From an uncultured Vampirovibrio sp. (lineage in GTDB: Bacteria; Cyanobacteriota; Vampirovibrionia; Gastranaerophilales; Gastranaerophilaceae), in assembly GCA_910577635.1 (NCBI GenBank), contig CAJTNR010000004.1:1-64000 (forward strand): a stretch of 64,000 nucleotides of DNA, written 5' to 3'. Positions 25,561-34,746 of the stretch are shown here, in pieces. The position numbers and the translations under genes are program-made. Numbering within the stretch: position 1 is the stretch's first letter; each line of letters starts with the position of its first letter. The notes below the pieces were generated by a model. It was given only the letters and a program-made list of their open reading frames with translations. It was not told the origin of the DNA and did no database searches.

Positions 25561-26121
25561 ATGTCAGTTGAAGAAATTAAAAAACAAGTTAGCGAAAAAA
25601 TGGAAAAGTGCATTGTGCAGCTTAAAAAAGAGCTTGCTTCAATTAGAACAGGAAGAGCCAATCCGCTTATCTTAGACAAAGTTTTAGTTGATTACTACGG
25701 AGCTCCAACCGGACTCAGACAACTTGCCCAGGTAAGTGTAGCCGAAGGTACAACTTTAGTTATTACTCCTTTTGATAAAACAATAATTAAAGAAATTGAA
25801 AAAGCAATTGTTAAAGCAGACCTTGGAATTACCCCCAATTCAGATGGAGTTGTTGTTCGTCTTCAATTCCCTCCTTTAACTGAGGATAGAAGAAAAGAGA
25901 TTGCAAAAACAGTTAAAGCCCACGCTGAAACCGCTAAAGTTGCAATAAGAAATGTTCGCAGGGATGCAACAGAAGCAATTAAAAAACTTGAAAAGTCTGA
26001 AAATCTTCCTCAAGATACAATTAAAGATGAAACAAATGAAATTCAAAAAATTACTGATAAGTATACAAAAATTGCAGATGAAACAACAGCGGCTAAAGAA
26101 AAAGAAGTAATGGAGATTTAA
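25561..26121 (+). CDS. frr: Ribosome recycling factor
   Basis: 186 residues, standard length. Together with EF-G it splits the post-termination ribosome. It shows the typical start EKMEKCIVQLKKELASIRTG, the beta segment GLRQLAQVSV, ITPFDK and the helical C-terminal RKEIAKTVKAHAETAKVAIR with RRDA. It follows pyrH by 19 bases and has a good ribosome site (AGGAG). Confidence 0.97.
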   Translation: MSVEEIKKQVSEKMEKCIVQLKKELASIRTGRANPLILDKVLVDYYGAPTGLRQLAQVSVAEGTTLVITPFDKTIIKEIEKAIVKADLGITPNSDGVVVRLQFPPLTEDRRKEIAKTVKAHAETAKVAIRNVRRDATEAIKKLEKSENLPQDTIKDETNEIQKITDKYTKIADETTAAKEKEVMEI

Positions 26122-26122
26122 C

Positions 26123-27028
26123 TTGGAAGACAATAGTGTAAAGAAGAATAAGATTTTGAGAGTAATTACAGGGATAATAATTTCTATTATCTCAATTGCA
26201 GCAATAATTCTTGGTTCAATTCCTCTTTATTTATTGCTGTTAGTTATAATTACTCTTTGCTGCCGGGAGTTTGTACAGATTCTAAAGTACAAGGGTTTTC
26301 ATCCCAGTCTTCCTATTATTCTTTTTTCTGCAATCGTTTTTACAACCCTTACTTTTTTTCACAGATTCGACCTTGTACCTTCAATGCTTACTCTAACAAT
26401 TGGCGCCTCTTTTCTTGTAGTATTGTTTTTAGGCCGTCAGCCTTATATTGTAAATGTTGCTACAACGACTTTAGGAGCACTTTATTGCGGGTGGCTGCCT
26501 TGTCATCTGCTTCTTATAAGACAAATCGGTCTTGATAGAGTGGGGGCTTTTGCTTTTTATCCTTCTCGGGGACTTTTTCTGCTTTTATTTGTATTTTTGG
26601 CTGTTGCAATGACTGACATTGGCGCTTATTACTTCGGGGTTAAATTTGGAAAACATAAACTGGCTGAGGTAATAAGTCCTAAAAAAACAATAGAAGGTGC
26701 AGCAGGAGGAGCACTTTGCGCTATTATTATTTCAATTTTTGGAATCTACTATGCACAATTAAGTCTTTTTCAGGCTATTGTCGGAGGCTTGTTAATAACA
26801 TTGTCTGCTCAATTGGGAGATTTGTCAGAATCTTTAATTAAAAGGGATGCCGGAGTTAAAGATTCAAGTGATATCCTGCCAGGGCACGGAGGGATGCTGG
26901 ATAGGTTCGACGGCTATATTTTTGCAATTCCTGTGTCTTATTATTACTTTATGCATTTCTGTCAGGGAACAAATGTATTTATTGAATGTTTTAATTATTT
27001 AAAAGGTGCAATCAATGTCTATTTCTAA
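26123..27028 (+). CDS. cdsA: Phosphatidate cytidylyltransferase
   Basis: 301 residues starting at TTG one base after the frr stop, with GGAG upstream in the end of frr. An integral membrane enzyme with about seven to eight spans that makes CDP-diacylglycerol for phospholipid synthesis. The CDS signature is clear near the C-terminus: SPKKTIEGAAGG, then SESLIKRDAGVKDSS and PGHGGMLDRFD, whose Asp residues bind metal. The stop overlaps the rnc start region. Confidence 0.95.
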   Translation: MEDNSVKKNKILRVITGIIISIISIAAIILGSIPLYLLLLVIITLCCREFVQILKYKGFHPSLPIILFSAIVFTTLTFFHRFDLVPSMLTLTIGASFLVVLFLGRQPYIVNVATTTLGALYCGWLPCHLLLIRQIGLDRVGAFAFYPSRGLFLLLFVFLAVAMTDIGAYYFGVKFGKHKLAEVISPKKTIEGAAGGALCAIIISIFGIYYAQLSLFQAIVGGLLITLSAQLGDLSESLIKRDAGVKDSSDILPGHGGMLDRFDGYIFAIPVSYYYFMHFCQGTNVFIECFNYLKGAINVYF

Positions 27029-27743
27029 AGAAAGAATGGAAGTATTATTAAATTTTCAAAAAAAATATGGTTTTAATTTTTCTGATTTGGAATTATTAAA
27101 CCAATCATTCTGCCATACTTCCTATACCAGGGAAAACAATATAGAGGTATCTAAATCATATGAAAAATTGGAGTTTTTTGGAGATGCCGTATTAAAACTC
27201 GTTATAAGTGATATTGTCTATAATTACTTTACAAACTACGCAGAAGGAATCTTAACAAAACTAAGAGCAGAGGTTGTTTCTGATAGAAATATCTATAGAT
27301 ATGCTCTAATGCTGGGTTTTGATAAGCTTATTATACTAGGTGAAAATGAAAGAAGACAAGGAGGACAAAAAAAAGAATCTATCCTTGCCTGTGCTTTTGA
27401 AGCTTTCTTAGGAGCAATTTTTATTGAATATAAAGATGAAGGGTATAAAAAATCTTTTAATTTTATTAAAGACAACTTTTTTGATGATATTATATCAATT
27501 GAAAAAGAGCTAAATAAGCTCAATCCTAAGGCTGCCCTGCAGGAATACACTCAATCAGTTAATCATCAGCTTCCCAAGTACAATGTTGTTCGAGAAGAAG
27601 GCAAGGAACACGAAAAAATCTTTTTCGTTGAAGTTGAATTTGAAAACCAAGTAATTGGTGAGGGAAGCGCTAAAAGTATTAAAGTAGCTCAGCAGGAAGC
27701 TGCTTTATGTGCACTTAAAAAACTTGGAGTCATAAGTGAATAA
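27015..27743 (+). CDS. rnc: Ribonuclease III
   Basis: 242 residues from ATG at 27015, chosen over the GTG at 27006 because AAAGGTG forms its ribosome site. It cleaves double-stranded RNA in rRNA and mRNA maturation, and would also process toxin-antitoxin duplexes. The catalytic signature KLEFFGDAVLKLVISD (about 46-61) and CAFEAFLGAIFIE (Glu, Asp/Glu metal site) are intact. The C-terminal dsRNA-binding domain begins near NPKAALQEY. It overlaps cdsA by 14 bases and rpe by eight. Confidence 0.96.
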   Translation: MSISKERMEVLLNFQKKYGFNFSDLELLNQSFCHTSYTRENNIEVSKSYEKLEFFGDAVLKLVISDIVYNYFTNYAEGILTKLRAEVVSDRNIYRYALMLGFDKLIILGENERRQGGQKKESILACAFEAFLGAIFIEYKDEGYKKSFNFIKDNFFDDIISIEKELNKLNPKAALQEYTQSVNHQLPKYNVVREEGKEHEKIFFVEVEFENQVIGEGSAKSIKVAQQEAALCALKKLGVISE

Positions 27744-28374
27744 TATTATAATATCTCCTTCAATTCTATCAGCTGATTTTTCTAATCTTGAAAGAGATAT
27801 TAAAAAAGTAGAACCTTATGTCCCCTGGATTCATATTGATGTTATGGATGGTCATTTTGTCCCTAATATTACAATTGGAGTTCCTGTTGTCGAATCAATT
27901 AGAAAAGTGACTAAACTTTTTTTAGATACTCACTTAATGATTGATAATCCCTATAGTTTTATTGATATTTTTAGTTCTATAGGAGCAGATTTAATTACCT
28001 TTCATTATGAAGCTGCTCTTGATAAAACCTTACAAACGATTGAAAAAATTAAGAACAACAACAAAAAAGCGGGGCTTTCAATTAAACCTGATACTAAGGT
28101 TGATGAAATTGAACAGTATATTAATGAGGTTGATTTAATCCTTATAATGACTGTAGAGCCTGGTTTTGGGGGACAAAAGTTTATTGAATCCCAGCTTAGC
28201 AAAATTGAAAAAATAAAAAAAATTGCCCCTCCTAATCTTATAATACAGGTGGATGGCGGAATTAATAATAAAACCGCTAAACTTTGTATTAATAAAGGGG
28301 CAAATAGTCTTGTTTCGGGTAGTTATATTTACAAATCAGCAAATATTAAACAAGCAATTGAAGCTCTTAGCTGA
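27736..28374 (+). CDS. rpe: Ribulose-phosphate 3-epimerase
   Basis: 212 residues, GTG start overlapping the end of rnc, with GGAG six bases upstream. It interconverts ribulose-5-P and xylulose-5-P in the pentose phosphate pathway. Signatures: SPSILSADFSNLE, HIDVMDGHFVPN (metal His/Asp), HLMI, MTVEPGFGGQKF and VDGGIN (Asp). Last gene of the pyrH operon. Its end overlaps the convergent HD-GYP gene by eight bases. Confidence 0.97.
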   Translation: MNNIIISPSILSADFSNLERDIKKVEPYVPWIHIDVMDGHFVPNITIGVPVVESIRKVTKLFLDTHLMIDNPYSFIDIFSSIGADLITFHYEAALDKTLQTIEKIKNNNKKAGLSIKPDTKVDEIEQYINEVDLILIMTVEPGFGGQKFIESQLSKIEKIKKIAPPNLIIQVDGGINNKTAKLCINKGANSLVSGSYIYKSANIKQAIEALS

Positions 28375-29470
28375 TTTCTTTGTACAAACTTGAATACTTG
28401 AGGTAATATTCATTAGGATTATCTTTAGCTGCTTGAATTATATCTTGAATTTCGACAAATTTCTGAGCCAAAGCAGGGTCAAATTGAGCACCTGCGCATT
28501 TTTGAATTTCCTCAATTGCAACTTCATGGCAAAGCGCTTTTCTATATGAACGCGTGCTTGTCATTGCATCATAAGTATCTGCAATAGCAATAATTCTTGC
28601 ATGGTATGGGATTTGCTCTCCTTGAAGCCTGTCCGGGTAGCCTTTTCCATCCCACCTTTCATGGTGATGTTTCATCCCTGGGGAAACTTCCTGCAATCTT
28701 TTAATGCTCTGGATTAGTTTTTGAGAATTTACAGGATGTGTTTTCATAATAACAAATTCTTCATCCGTAAGTTTTCCAGGCTTGCATAGAATTGCCTGCG
28801 GAATAGCTATTTTTCCAATATCGTGCAATAATCCTGCCATTTCGATTTGTTCCAGCTGATTGGTTTCAATATTCAGTTCTTTTGCTAATATTATTGAATA
28901 CAAAGTTACCCTCATTGAATGACCGTGGGTATAAGGATCTTTGGCATCAAGGGCTGATGCGATTGATTTTATTGTTTTATAGAATAATTCTTTTAAATCC
29001 TTTAGAATTAATGATTTAGAACTTACAAGATCGAATTTATCTAATCCATTCCTTACTGCTTCTTGCAGCTCGTCCGGGTTAAAGGGTTTTAGGATGTATT
29101 GGAATAAATTGCACTTGTTAACTGCATCGGTTATAATTTCAATATCTGAAAAACCGGTAAGAAGGATTTTTACAACATCCGGAGCAATTTTATTTGCTTC
29201 TTCTAAAAACTTCGTTCCTTCCATAATCGGCATTTTATGGTCTGAAACAATTAAACATACTTCACTAAGATTGCTTTTCAATGTTTCAAGTCCTTCCAAT
29301 CCATTAGAAGCAGTAATAATCTTATATTTGTTTCTAAAAGTTCTTTTTAATAACTGCAAATTATTAATTTCATCATCAACAATAAGAATTGTATGTTCGT
29401 TTCTTGCTGAAGTTGCACCAATTAAATCACCCACATCATTAAGAATCAATTTGTTTTCTGTATCTAACAC
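28367..29470 (-). CDS. Response regulator with HD-GYP c-di-GMP phosphodiesterase-type output
   Basis: 367 residues; GTG start with GAGGAT upstream. The receiver domain (about 28-150) has the acid pair IVDDE, the phospho-acceptor Asp in IVSDHKMP, the Thr of LLTGFS and the Lys of LKPFNP. The HD-GYP domain (about 175-350) has HGHSMRV, LLHDIGK, HHERWDGKGYPD and IADTYDAMTS, all intact. Such proteins usually hydrolyse cyclic di-GMP when phosphorylated. No partner kinase is adjacent; the orphan sensor kinase at 56728 is one candidate within the window, which is speculative. Confidence 0.93.
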   Translation of the reverse strand: MLDTENKLILNDVGDLIGATSARNEHTILIVDDEINNLQLLKRTFRNKYKIITASNGLEGLETLKSNLSEVCLIVSDHKMPIMEGTKFLEEANKIAPDVVKILLTGFSDIEIITDAVNKCNLFQYILKPFNPDELQEAVRNGLDKFDLVSSKSLILKDLKELFYKTIKSIASALDAKDPYTHGHSMRVTLYSIILAKELNIETNQLEQIEMAGLLHDIGKIAIPQAILCKPGKLTDEEFVIMKTHPVNSQKLIQSIKRLQEVSPGMKHHHERWDGKGYPDRLQGEQIPYHARIIAIADTYDAMTSTRSYRKALCHEVAIEEIQKCAGAQFDPALAQKFVEIQDIIQAAKDNPNEYYLKYSSLYKEIS

Positions 29471-29609
29471 TTTTCTATCCTCTTATGTTATATTCAAATA
29501 AACGGCACAAAATCAAAAAACTTTAATTTTGTAACAAAAATTTAATAAAAAGTAAATTTTCACTACTAATAAAACTTTATATAATTAAGATATAAAGAGA
29601 GAAAAAACA

Positions 29610-30323
29610 ATGCCTAATATTGATATTCCTATCTACGATAACCTTTTGCAATGGCAAAACAAGCACTATGCCAATGATACAACAGCACTTAATGCACTTG
29701 ATGAAGGATATAATCAAGATAGTATTTTTGAAGTTTACCAGCAGAAAAAAGAAGAAATTGGTCTTACTTTTGATTTTATGGAAGGAAAAGACCCCAAAAA
29801 CGAGAACGACTATAAAACCCAGCTTGAAAAATTAGCGAAAGGCGAGCTTTCTTTTCACGACATTGACGAAGATGGAAAAATTTCTAAATCCGAGTATATT
29901 TTAAAAGAAGTTGGAAATATCAGCAACTACAAAAACGACTTAGAAGCTTTTCAAGCAATTCTATACTCATATGTAATGTTTGAAGTATTAGATTGCGGCA
30001 TGAAAGATTCAGTTGCCGATAATTCAATCAGTCAATCTGAATTTGAACATTTTTATATCAACTTAGACCAATATCAAGGTTTAGATGAAGAAAATAAACC
30101 TGTTTTAACTCAATCCGATGGAATTTTAGATATTGATGCCTCAGGAAGCTTTTGTGTTGATATTCCTGGTTATTATAGCGGTGATTTAATTAATCAAGCT
30201 CTAGAATGCTATAATAACAACGATTTTGACAAAAACGATTCTGATAGTCAAGATTTAAAAGACGCAAAAACCCTGGCAAGTTTTTGTAATAAAACCTTAG
30301 GAGTGATTAAGAAGTATTCTTAA
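29610..30323 (+). CDS. EF-hand-like calcium-binding protein, unknown role
   Basis: 237 residues, strongly acidic, no signal peptide. One good EF-hand loop, DIDEDGKISKSEY (about 90-102), and a second, looser DNSISQSEF (near 142) suggest Ca2+ binding; a third Asp-rich loop (DGILDIDASG) is possible. The rest is not recognised. The N-terminus (MPNIDIPIYDNLL) loosely resembles the start of the protein at 1-303. Its stop overlaps the convergent map gene by four bases. Possibly a surface or effector-type protein of this lineage (inference). Confidence 0.75.
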   Translation: MPNIDIPIYDNLLQWQNKHYANDTTALNALDEGYNQDSIFEVYQQKKEEIGLTFDFMEGKDPKNENDYKTQLEKLAKGELSFHDIDEDGKISKSEYILKEVGNISNYKNDLEAFQAILYSYVMFEVLDCGMKDSVADNSISQSEFEHFYINLDQYQGLDEENKPVLTQSDGILDIDASGSFCVDIPGYYSGDLINQALECYNNNDFDKNDSDSQDLKDAKTLASFCNKTLGVIKKYS

Positions 30324-31072
30324 TCTATTAGTTGAGTTGTAATCAGGGGTCCGTCTTGAGTTGCAATAACCGTGTGTTCAAAGTGCGCACTTGGTTTTTT
30401 GTCATTAGTTACAACAGTCCAGTTATCCTCTAGTGTGTGAACTTCATCGCACCCTAAGTTTAGCATAGGCTCAATTGCAATTGCACAGTTTGGTTTTATA
30501 ATTATTTTAGAATTTGTCCTGTAGTTAAACAAAAAAGGCTCTTCGTGCATGTTTTTTCCAACCCCGTGGCCTCCGTATTCTCGAACAATTCCAACTTTAC
30601 CTTCAAGCGCTGCATCTTCAATTGCAGCTGAAACAAGTTCTAAAGGTGAATCTGGAATCATTTGTTCAATTCCTTTAAAAAGAGCGTTTTTTGTAACTTC
30701 TAATAACTTTTGAACCTCACTTGAAATTTTCCCTACAGGATAAGTCCAGGCACCGTCTCCCACAAGTCCTCTAAAGGTTGCGCCAACATCAATCGAGACA
30801 ATATCTCCTTCTTTTAGAATTACATCTTTATTAGGAATCCCATGCACCACCTGTTCGTTAATTGAAGCGCAAATTGAAGCAGGAAAACCATTGTAACCTA
30901 AAAAAGTCGGAATTGCTTTGTTCTTTTTGATAATATCATAAGCAATCTTATCCAATTCAAGTGTTGAAATCCCGGGTTCAATTACTTTTTCCATTTCCTT
31001 ATGAACAAGAGCTACTATTGACCCTGCTATTTTCATTAGTTTAATTTCTTCTCTTGATTTTTTATTAATCAT
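30320..31072 (-). CDS. map: Methionine aminopeptidase, type I
   Basis: 250 residues. It removes the initiator Met. The metal ligands are present: Asp in SIDVGA, Asp in VGDGAWT, His in GGHGVGKNMHEEP, Glu in AIEPML and Glu in HFEHTV. There is no N-terminal zinc-finger extension, as usual in bacteria. It lies 21 bases downstream of hisS on the same strand and is probably co-transcribed. Confidence 0.96.
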   Translation of the reverse strand: MINKKSREEIKLMKIAGSIVALVHKEMEKVIEPGISTLELDKIAYDIIKKNKAIPTFLGYNGFPASICASINEQVVHGIPNKDVILKEGDIVSIDVGATFRGLVGDGAWTYPVGKISSEVQKLLEVTKNALFKGIEQMIPDSPLELVSAAIEDAALEGKVGIVREYGGHGVGKNMHEEPFLFNYRTNSKIIIKPNCAIAIEPMLNLGCDEVHTLEDNWTVVTNDKKPSAHFEHTVIATQDGPLITTQLID

Positions 31073-31093
31073 AAAAATTTGCCTTTCAAATTA

Positions 31094-32329
31094 TTAAATT
31101 AAATCATTAAAACTATCAATTTTTCTTTGTTCTGCTGTTGTTAAGTCTTTTACGCTATAATACCCTTGGTTAATTTCATCCTCACCAAGAATAATAGCGC
31201 AAAGTGCGGTTTTTGACGCTTTTTCCAATTGCTTTGCAAATTTTCTGTTCTGATAGTCAAATTCAGCAGATTTTCCCTGTTCTCTTAGTTTTGTTGTTAG
31301 TTTTAGCGCTTCTTTTGGGTTATTTGAAACAACAAAATAGTCAAGTTTTTTTGATTCAACCTTTTCAATTAAAGAATACAGTCTTTCAACTCCAAGCGCA
31401 AAACCAATTGCAGGGGTTTTAGGCCCTCCCAGGGTTTCAGTTAAATTATCATACCTTCCCCCTCCAAGAATTGCACTTTGAGATCCAAGTTTTGAGCTTT
31501 TAACTTCAAAAACGGTTCTATTGTAATAATCTAGACCTCTGACTAAAAATTTGTTAATTTTGTAGTTAATATTGAGCTCATCCAAGTATGAACAGAGGGT
31601 TTCGAAGTGATTTTTGCAGTCAGGACAAATATAGTCTTTAAGAACGATTTTTTTTACTTCTTCAAGTTCAAGAATTTCTTGACAGGAGTTTTGTTTGCAA
31701 TCCAGTATTCTAAGAGGGTTTTTTTGATAGCGGATTTTGCAATCCTCGCACATTTTATCTATATGGGAAGATAAAACTTCTTTTATTGAAGCTTTGTATT
31801 CATTTTTGCACTTAGTGCACCCTAGAGAGTTTATTTCAACCTCAAAATCGGATAAGTTGAATGCTTTAAGAAAGGATAATGCTAATTGAATAATTTCAGC
31901 ATCCATTGAAGGATTCTCACATCCGAATACTTCAACTCCAATCTGATGAAACTGCCTTTGACGACCGGCTTGCGGTCTTTCGTATCGAAACATTGGACCA
32001 AAATACCAGAATTTTTGAGGAGGACTCAAACGGGATAAATTGTGCTCAATAAAAGCTCTTACAACTCCTGCAGTGTTTTCAGGGCGAAGGGTGATGCTTG
32101 TTTCTTTTTTATCTATTCCTCCGATTGAAAAAGTATACATTTCTTTATTAACAATATCACTAGATTCTCCTACACCTCTGTTGAATAGTTCGGTTGCTTC
32201 AAAAATTGGTGTTTGAATCTTTGAGAATCCTGCCAGGTGGAAAATATTAGAAGCAATTTTTTCAATTCTTTCCCAGTTATAAGATTCTAAAAACAGTATA
32301 TCTTTTGTTCCTCTTTGCGCTTTAATCAT
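31094..32329 (-). CDS. hisS: Histidyl-tRNA synthetase
   Basis: 411 residues, class II synthetase. It charges tRNA-His. Seen: the KAQRGTKDIL start, TLRPENTAGVVRAF (motif-2 strand), FRYERPQAGRQRQFHQIGVE (motif 2), the LVRGLDYYNRTVFE histidine-specific loop, GGRYDNL and the motif 3 region PAIGFALGVERL. The C-terminal anticodon-binding domain is complete. A Cys-rich segment (CTKCKNEY...CEDC...CPDC) near 175-240 is the insertion domain and could bind zinc. Ribosome site AAGGAAA. Confidence 0.96.
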   Translation of the reverse strand: MIKAQRGTKDILFLESYNWERIEKIASNIFHLAGFSKIQTPIFEATELFNRGVGESSDIVNKEMYTFSIGGIDKKETSITLRPENTAGVVRAFIEHNLSRLSPPQKFWYFGPMFRYERPQAGRQRQFHQIGVEVFGCENPSMDAEIIQLALSFLKAFNLSDFEVEINSLGCTKCKNEYKASIKEVLSSHIDKMCEDCKIRYQKNPLRILDCKQNSCQEILELEEVKKIVLKDYICPDCKNHFETLCSYLDELNINYKINKFLVRGLDYYNRTVFEVKSSKLGSQSAILGGGRYDNLTETLGGPKTPAIGFALGVERLYSLIEKVESKKLDYFVVSNNPKEALKLTTKLREQGKSAEFDYQNRKFAKQLEKASKTALCAIILGEDEINQGYYSVKDLTTAEQRKIDSFNDLI

Positions 32330-32396
32330 ATTTTTTTCCTTGTTTTTGTCAATTATAATTCTACAATAAAAAAGATAAAACGCTAAAGGAAAGTTT

Positions 32397-33056
32397 TTAT
32401 AAGTTTTCGTTTTTTTCTAAATTAGGCAATCCATACCCTCCCCTTGGAGTTTCAAAACCAGCTGAGCGCTCAGGAAGGTTTTTGTATCCTTGATTAGATA
32501 CAACAAATTTATATATATACTTATGGGTTTGACCGCCTTTTTCAAAAAGCTGTTTGATAACATTTTCTCTTTTAACTAAAGGATGAGAAATCTTTTCTAA
32601 CTGCGGATTATCTTCCGTTAACTGCTTCCAGACCGCCCCTTCAAGAGTCCAGGCGTAGGTTTCTTCATTAATTGAATTTTCATCGTCCTGATGAATTGCC
32701 TCATGGGCTAAAAGTGCGCTTAGAGCTTCAATTGGAGCATCTTTATGCTTTTCGTTGATATAAATGCAGAGTCCTTTTCTTTCTAACCAGCCTAGAGCAT
32801 CAAAATTAGCATAGAGAGGATTAATGTTTGCAAGGTTTGTAAATTCAATTTTTATAGGCTTTTCGGAATTATTGTTACCAAGGATTGCGTTTTTTGAAAA
32901 TTTTCCTGTAGTATATTCCAGTTTTTCAACTGCCTGAATTAAATTTGGATCTTTTGTAACTTTTCTATACTTTCTATAGAGTTCTTCATCAACTGCAAAA
33001 GCATTAGCAGCTAAGGCAGAAAACACAAAAAATGAACTTAACAATTTCTTTTTCAT
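32397..33056 (-). CDS. Secreted protein with HExxH metalloprotease motif
   Basis: 219 residues with a signal peptide (1-21, ANAFA cleavage). Near residue 115 there is LLAHEAIHQDDENSINEE: HEAIH fits the HExxH zinc site, and a Glu about 15 residues later could be the third ligand (gluzincin-like). The preceding segment IEALSALLAHEAIHQ is helical, as expected for the active-site helix. No larger peptidase family is recognised. It may act in the periplasm or outside the cell. It is transcribed away from the 33161 gene and has no operon partner. Confidence 0.75.
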   Translation of the reverse strand: MKKKLLSSFFVFSALAANAFAVDEELYRKYRKVTKDPNLIQAVEKLEYTTGKFSKNAILGNNNSEKPIKIEFTNLANINPLYANFDALGWLERKGLCIYINEKHKDAPIEALSALLAHEAIHQDDENSINEETYAWTLEGAVWKQLTEDNPQLEKISHPLVKRENVIKQLFEKGGQTHKYIYKFVVSNQGYKNLPERSAGFETPRGGYGLPNLEKNENL

Positions 33057-33160
33057 AGAATCCCCTCATAATAAAAAAATTAACTTATTAATATTATACG
33101 CATATATTATTTCTAATGACAAATTTAAATTATTCAATTTTTTTATATTAGAATAAAGTT

Positions 33161-33499
33161 ATGCTTAAATATATAACACCAATTATTCTTCTTACAATTT
33201 CCAATGTCTTTATGACATTTGCCTGGTATGGGCATCTGCGCTATAAGAGCAAAGCAATAATGCTTGTTATTATAGTTTCGTGGTTAATTGCTTTTTTTGA
33301 ATACTGTTTTCAGGTTCCTGCTAATCGTCTCGGGTACGGGGTTTATAATGCTTTTGAGCTTAAAACAATTCAGGAGGTTATAACACTTATTGTTTTTAGT
33401 ATTTTTAGCATTCTATACTTAAAAGAAGGTTTCCGCTCAAACTATCTTATTGGTTTTGTTTTTATAGTTCTTGCAGTATTTTTTATTTTTAAAAGGTAG
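33161..33499 (+). CDS. DUF486 family membrane protein (DMT-like)
   Basis: 112 residues with four hydrophobic helices (about 4-22, 31-47, 69-88, 93-110), the layout of half-size DMT transporters. The segment EYCFQVPANRLGY between helices two and three is typical of DUF486. Members are predicted small-molecule carriers; the substrate is not known. A TAGAAT box ends exactly six bases before the ATG, so the transcript looks leaderless. The next gene (MFS transporter) starts five bases downstream, so the two are probably co-expressed. Confidence 0.88.
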   Translation: MLKYITPIILLTISNVFMTFAWYGHLRYKSKAIMLVIIVSWLIAFFEYCFQVPANRLGYGVYNAFELKTIQEVITLIVFSIFSILYLKEGFRSNYLIGFVFIVLAVFFIFKR

Positions 33500-33504
33500 T
33501 TTTT

Positions 33505-34746
33505 ATGACTCTTCACAACAAGCATTATTTACGATTCATACTAATTTTTATTGCAACAATATTCTATTTTTTAGCAAATATTCAAAGGGTTAGTGTCCCT
33601 GGTGCAATTTTTGATAATTTGCAATCAGATTTTATGACCGATGCTTCAAGAATAACTCTCTTAGGCGCTGTTTTTTGCTATATTTATGCTATAACCCAGC
33701 TTGTTGTAGGACTTTTAGTGGATAAAATCGGAGGTTTTAGGGTAGTTGCACTAGGATGCATTATTTTTTCTATTGGAGCAATTATTTTTCCTTTTTGTAA
33801 TAATCTTGTTTTATTGTACTTATCAAGAGCTTTTTTGGGTTTTGGTGCGGCAACTTTTTACTTAAGCACTATAAGGGAAGTTAAAAAGTATTCTAAAGAC
33901 AAAAACTTTTCTCTTAGTGTTTCATATATTCTTTTTATAGGCTACAGCGGGGGAATTATTGCCAATGCTCCTTTTGTCTTTTTTGTTAATCAATGGGGCT
34001 GGAGAGCGGCTTTAGGGGCAATAGGGGTTTTTACTTTAGTACTTGGTTTAGTTTATCTTATCGTTCTTTTTATCTTTAAACCAGTCCATATTGAAAAAAA
34101 GACAAAGTTTTCCCTATCTCCTTTTCTTGAAGTTTTATCAAAAAAAGAAAACATTAACCTTTATCTCTTTGGAAGCATAAACTATGGGCTTTATTATGTC
34201 TTACAAAGCGTTATAGGGAAAAAATTCTTAGAGGATTTTTGTTTTATAGGGGTTAATAAGGCTGCTCTGATTCTATCAATAATGGCTTTAATTTCTGCTT
34301 TTTCAGGTACAATCACCGCTTTTGTTTCAAAGTGTTTTTTGAACAATAAAAGAGCAATAATTTTTAAAACATTTGCTTTTTTATCTTTTTTATCTTGTTT
34401 ATCAGTTTGTTTGTGTTTAGTTTTTAATATCCATACTAAACTAATTGCGCTGATATTTTGTATTCCTTCTTTTATTGGATCAATTTCGCCTCTTTTAATC
34501 CTTACTCTTCATTTGTATAACAGGTATCAGGTTTCAGCTACTGCTGTTTCAATACAAAACTTTGGTTTTTTTATGACAGTAGGATTATTAGGAACAATTA
34601 TTGGACTGTTAATGAATGTTTTTGAGCCAATTAAAAACGACTCAGGGGTTCTTGTTTATTCTAACAATTCATACCTGCTTGTTTTTGGTTTATTTTTGAT
34701 TCTAAGTTTAGTTGAGTTTTATTATTCGCTAAAAATTAAAGATTAG
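33505..34746 (+). CDS. MFS transporter
   Basis: 413 residues with about 12 membrane helices. The A-motif-like DKIGGFRVVALG follows helix 2 and RAFLGFGAATFYLS lies in helix 4. The sequence fits the general major facilitator superfamily (sugar-phosphate or oxalate/formate-type subgroups are possible). The substrate cannot be told. Probably in one transcript with the DUF486 protein. The stop overlaps the end of the convergent rseP by four bases. Confidence 0.9.
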   Translation: MTLHNKHYLRFILIFIATIFYFLANIQRVSVPGAIFDNLQSDFMTDASRITLLGAVFCYIYAITQLVVGLLVDKIGGFRVVALGCIIFSIGAIIFPFCNNLVLLYLSRAFLGFGAATFYLSTIREVKKYSKDKNFSLSVSYILFIGYSGGIIANAPFVFFVNQWGWRAALGAIGVFTLVLGLVYLIVLFIFKPVHIEKKTKFSLSPFLEVLSKKENINLYLFGSINYGLYYVLQSVIGKKFLEDFCFIGVNKAALILSIMALISAFSGTITAFVSKCFLNNKRAIIFKTFAFLSFLSCLSVCLCLVFNIHTKLIALIFCIPSFIGSISPLLILTLHLYNRYQVSATAVSIQNFGFFMTVGLLGTIIGLLMNVFEPIKNDSGVLVYSNNSYLLVFGLFLILSLVEFYYSLKIKD

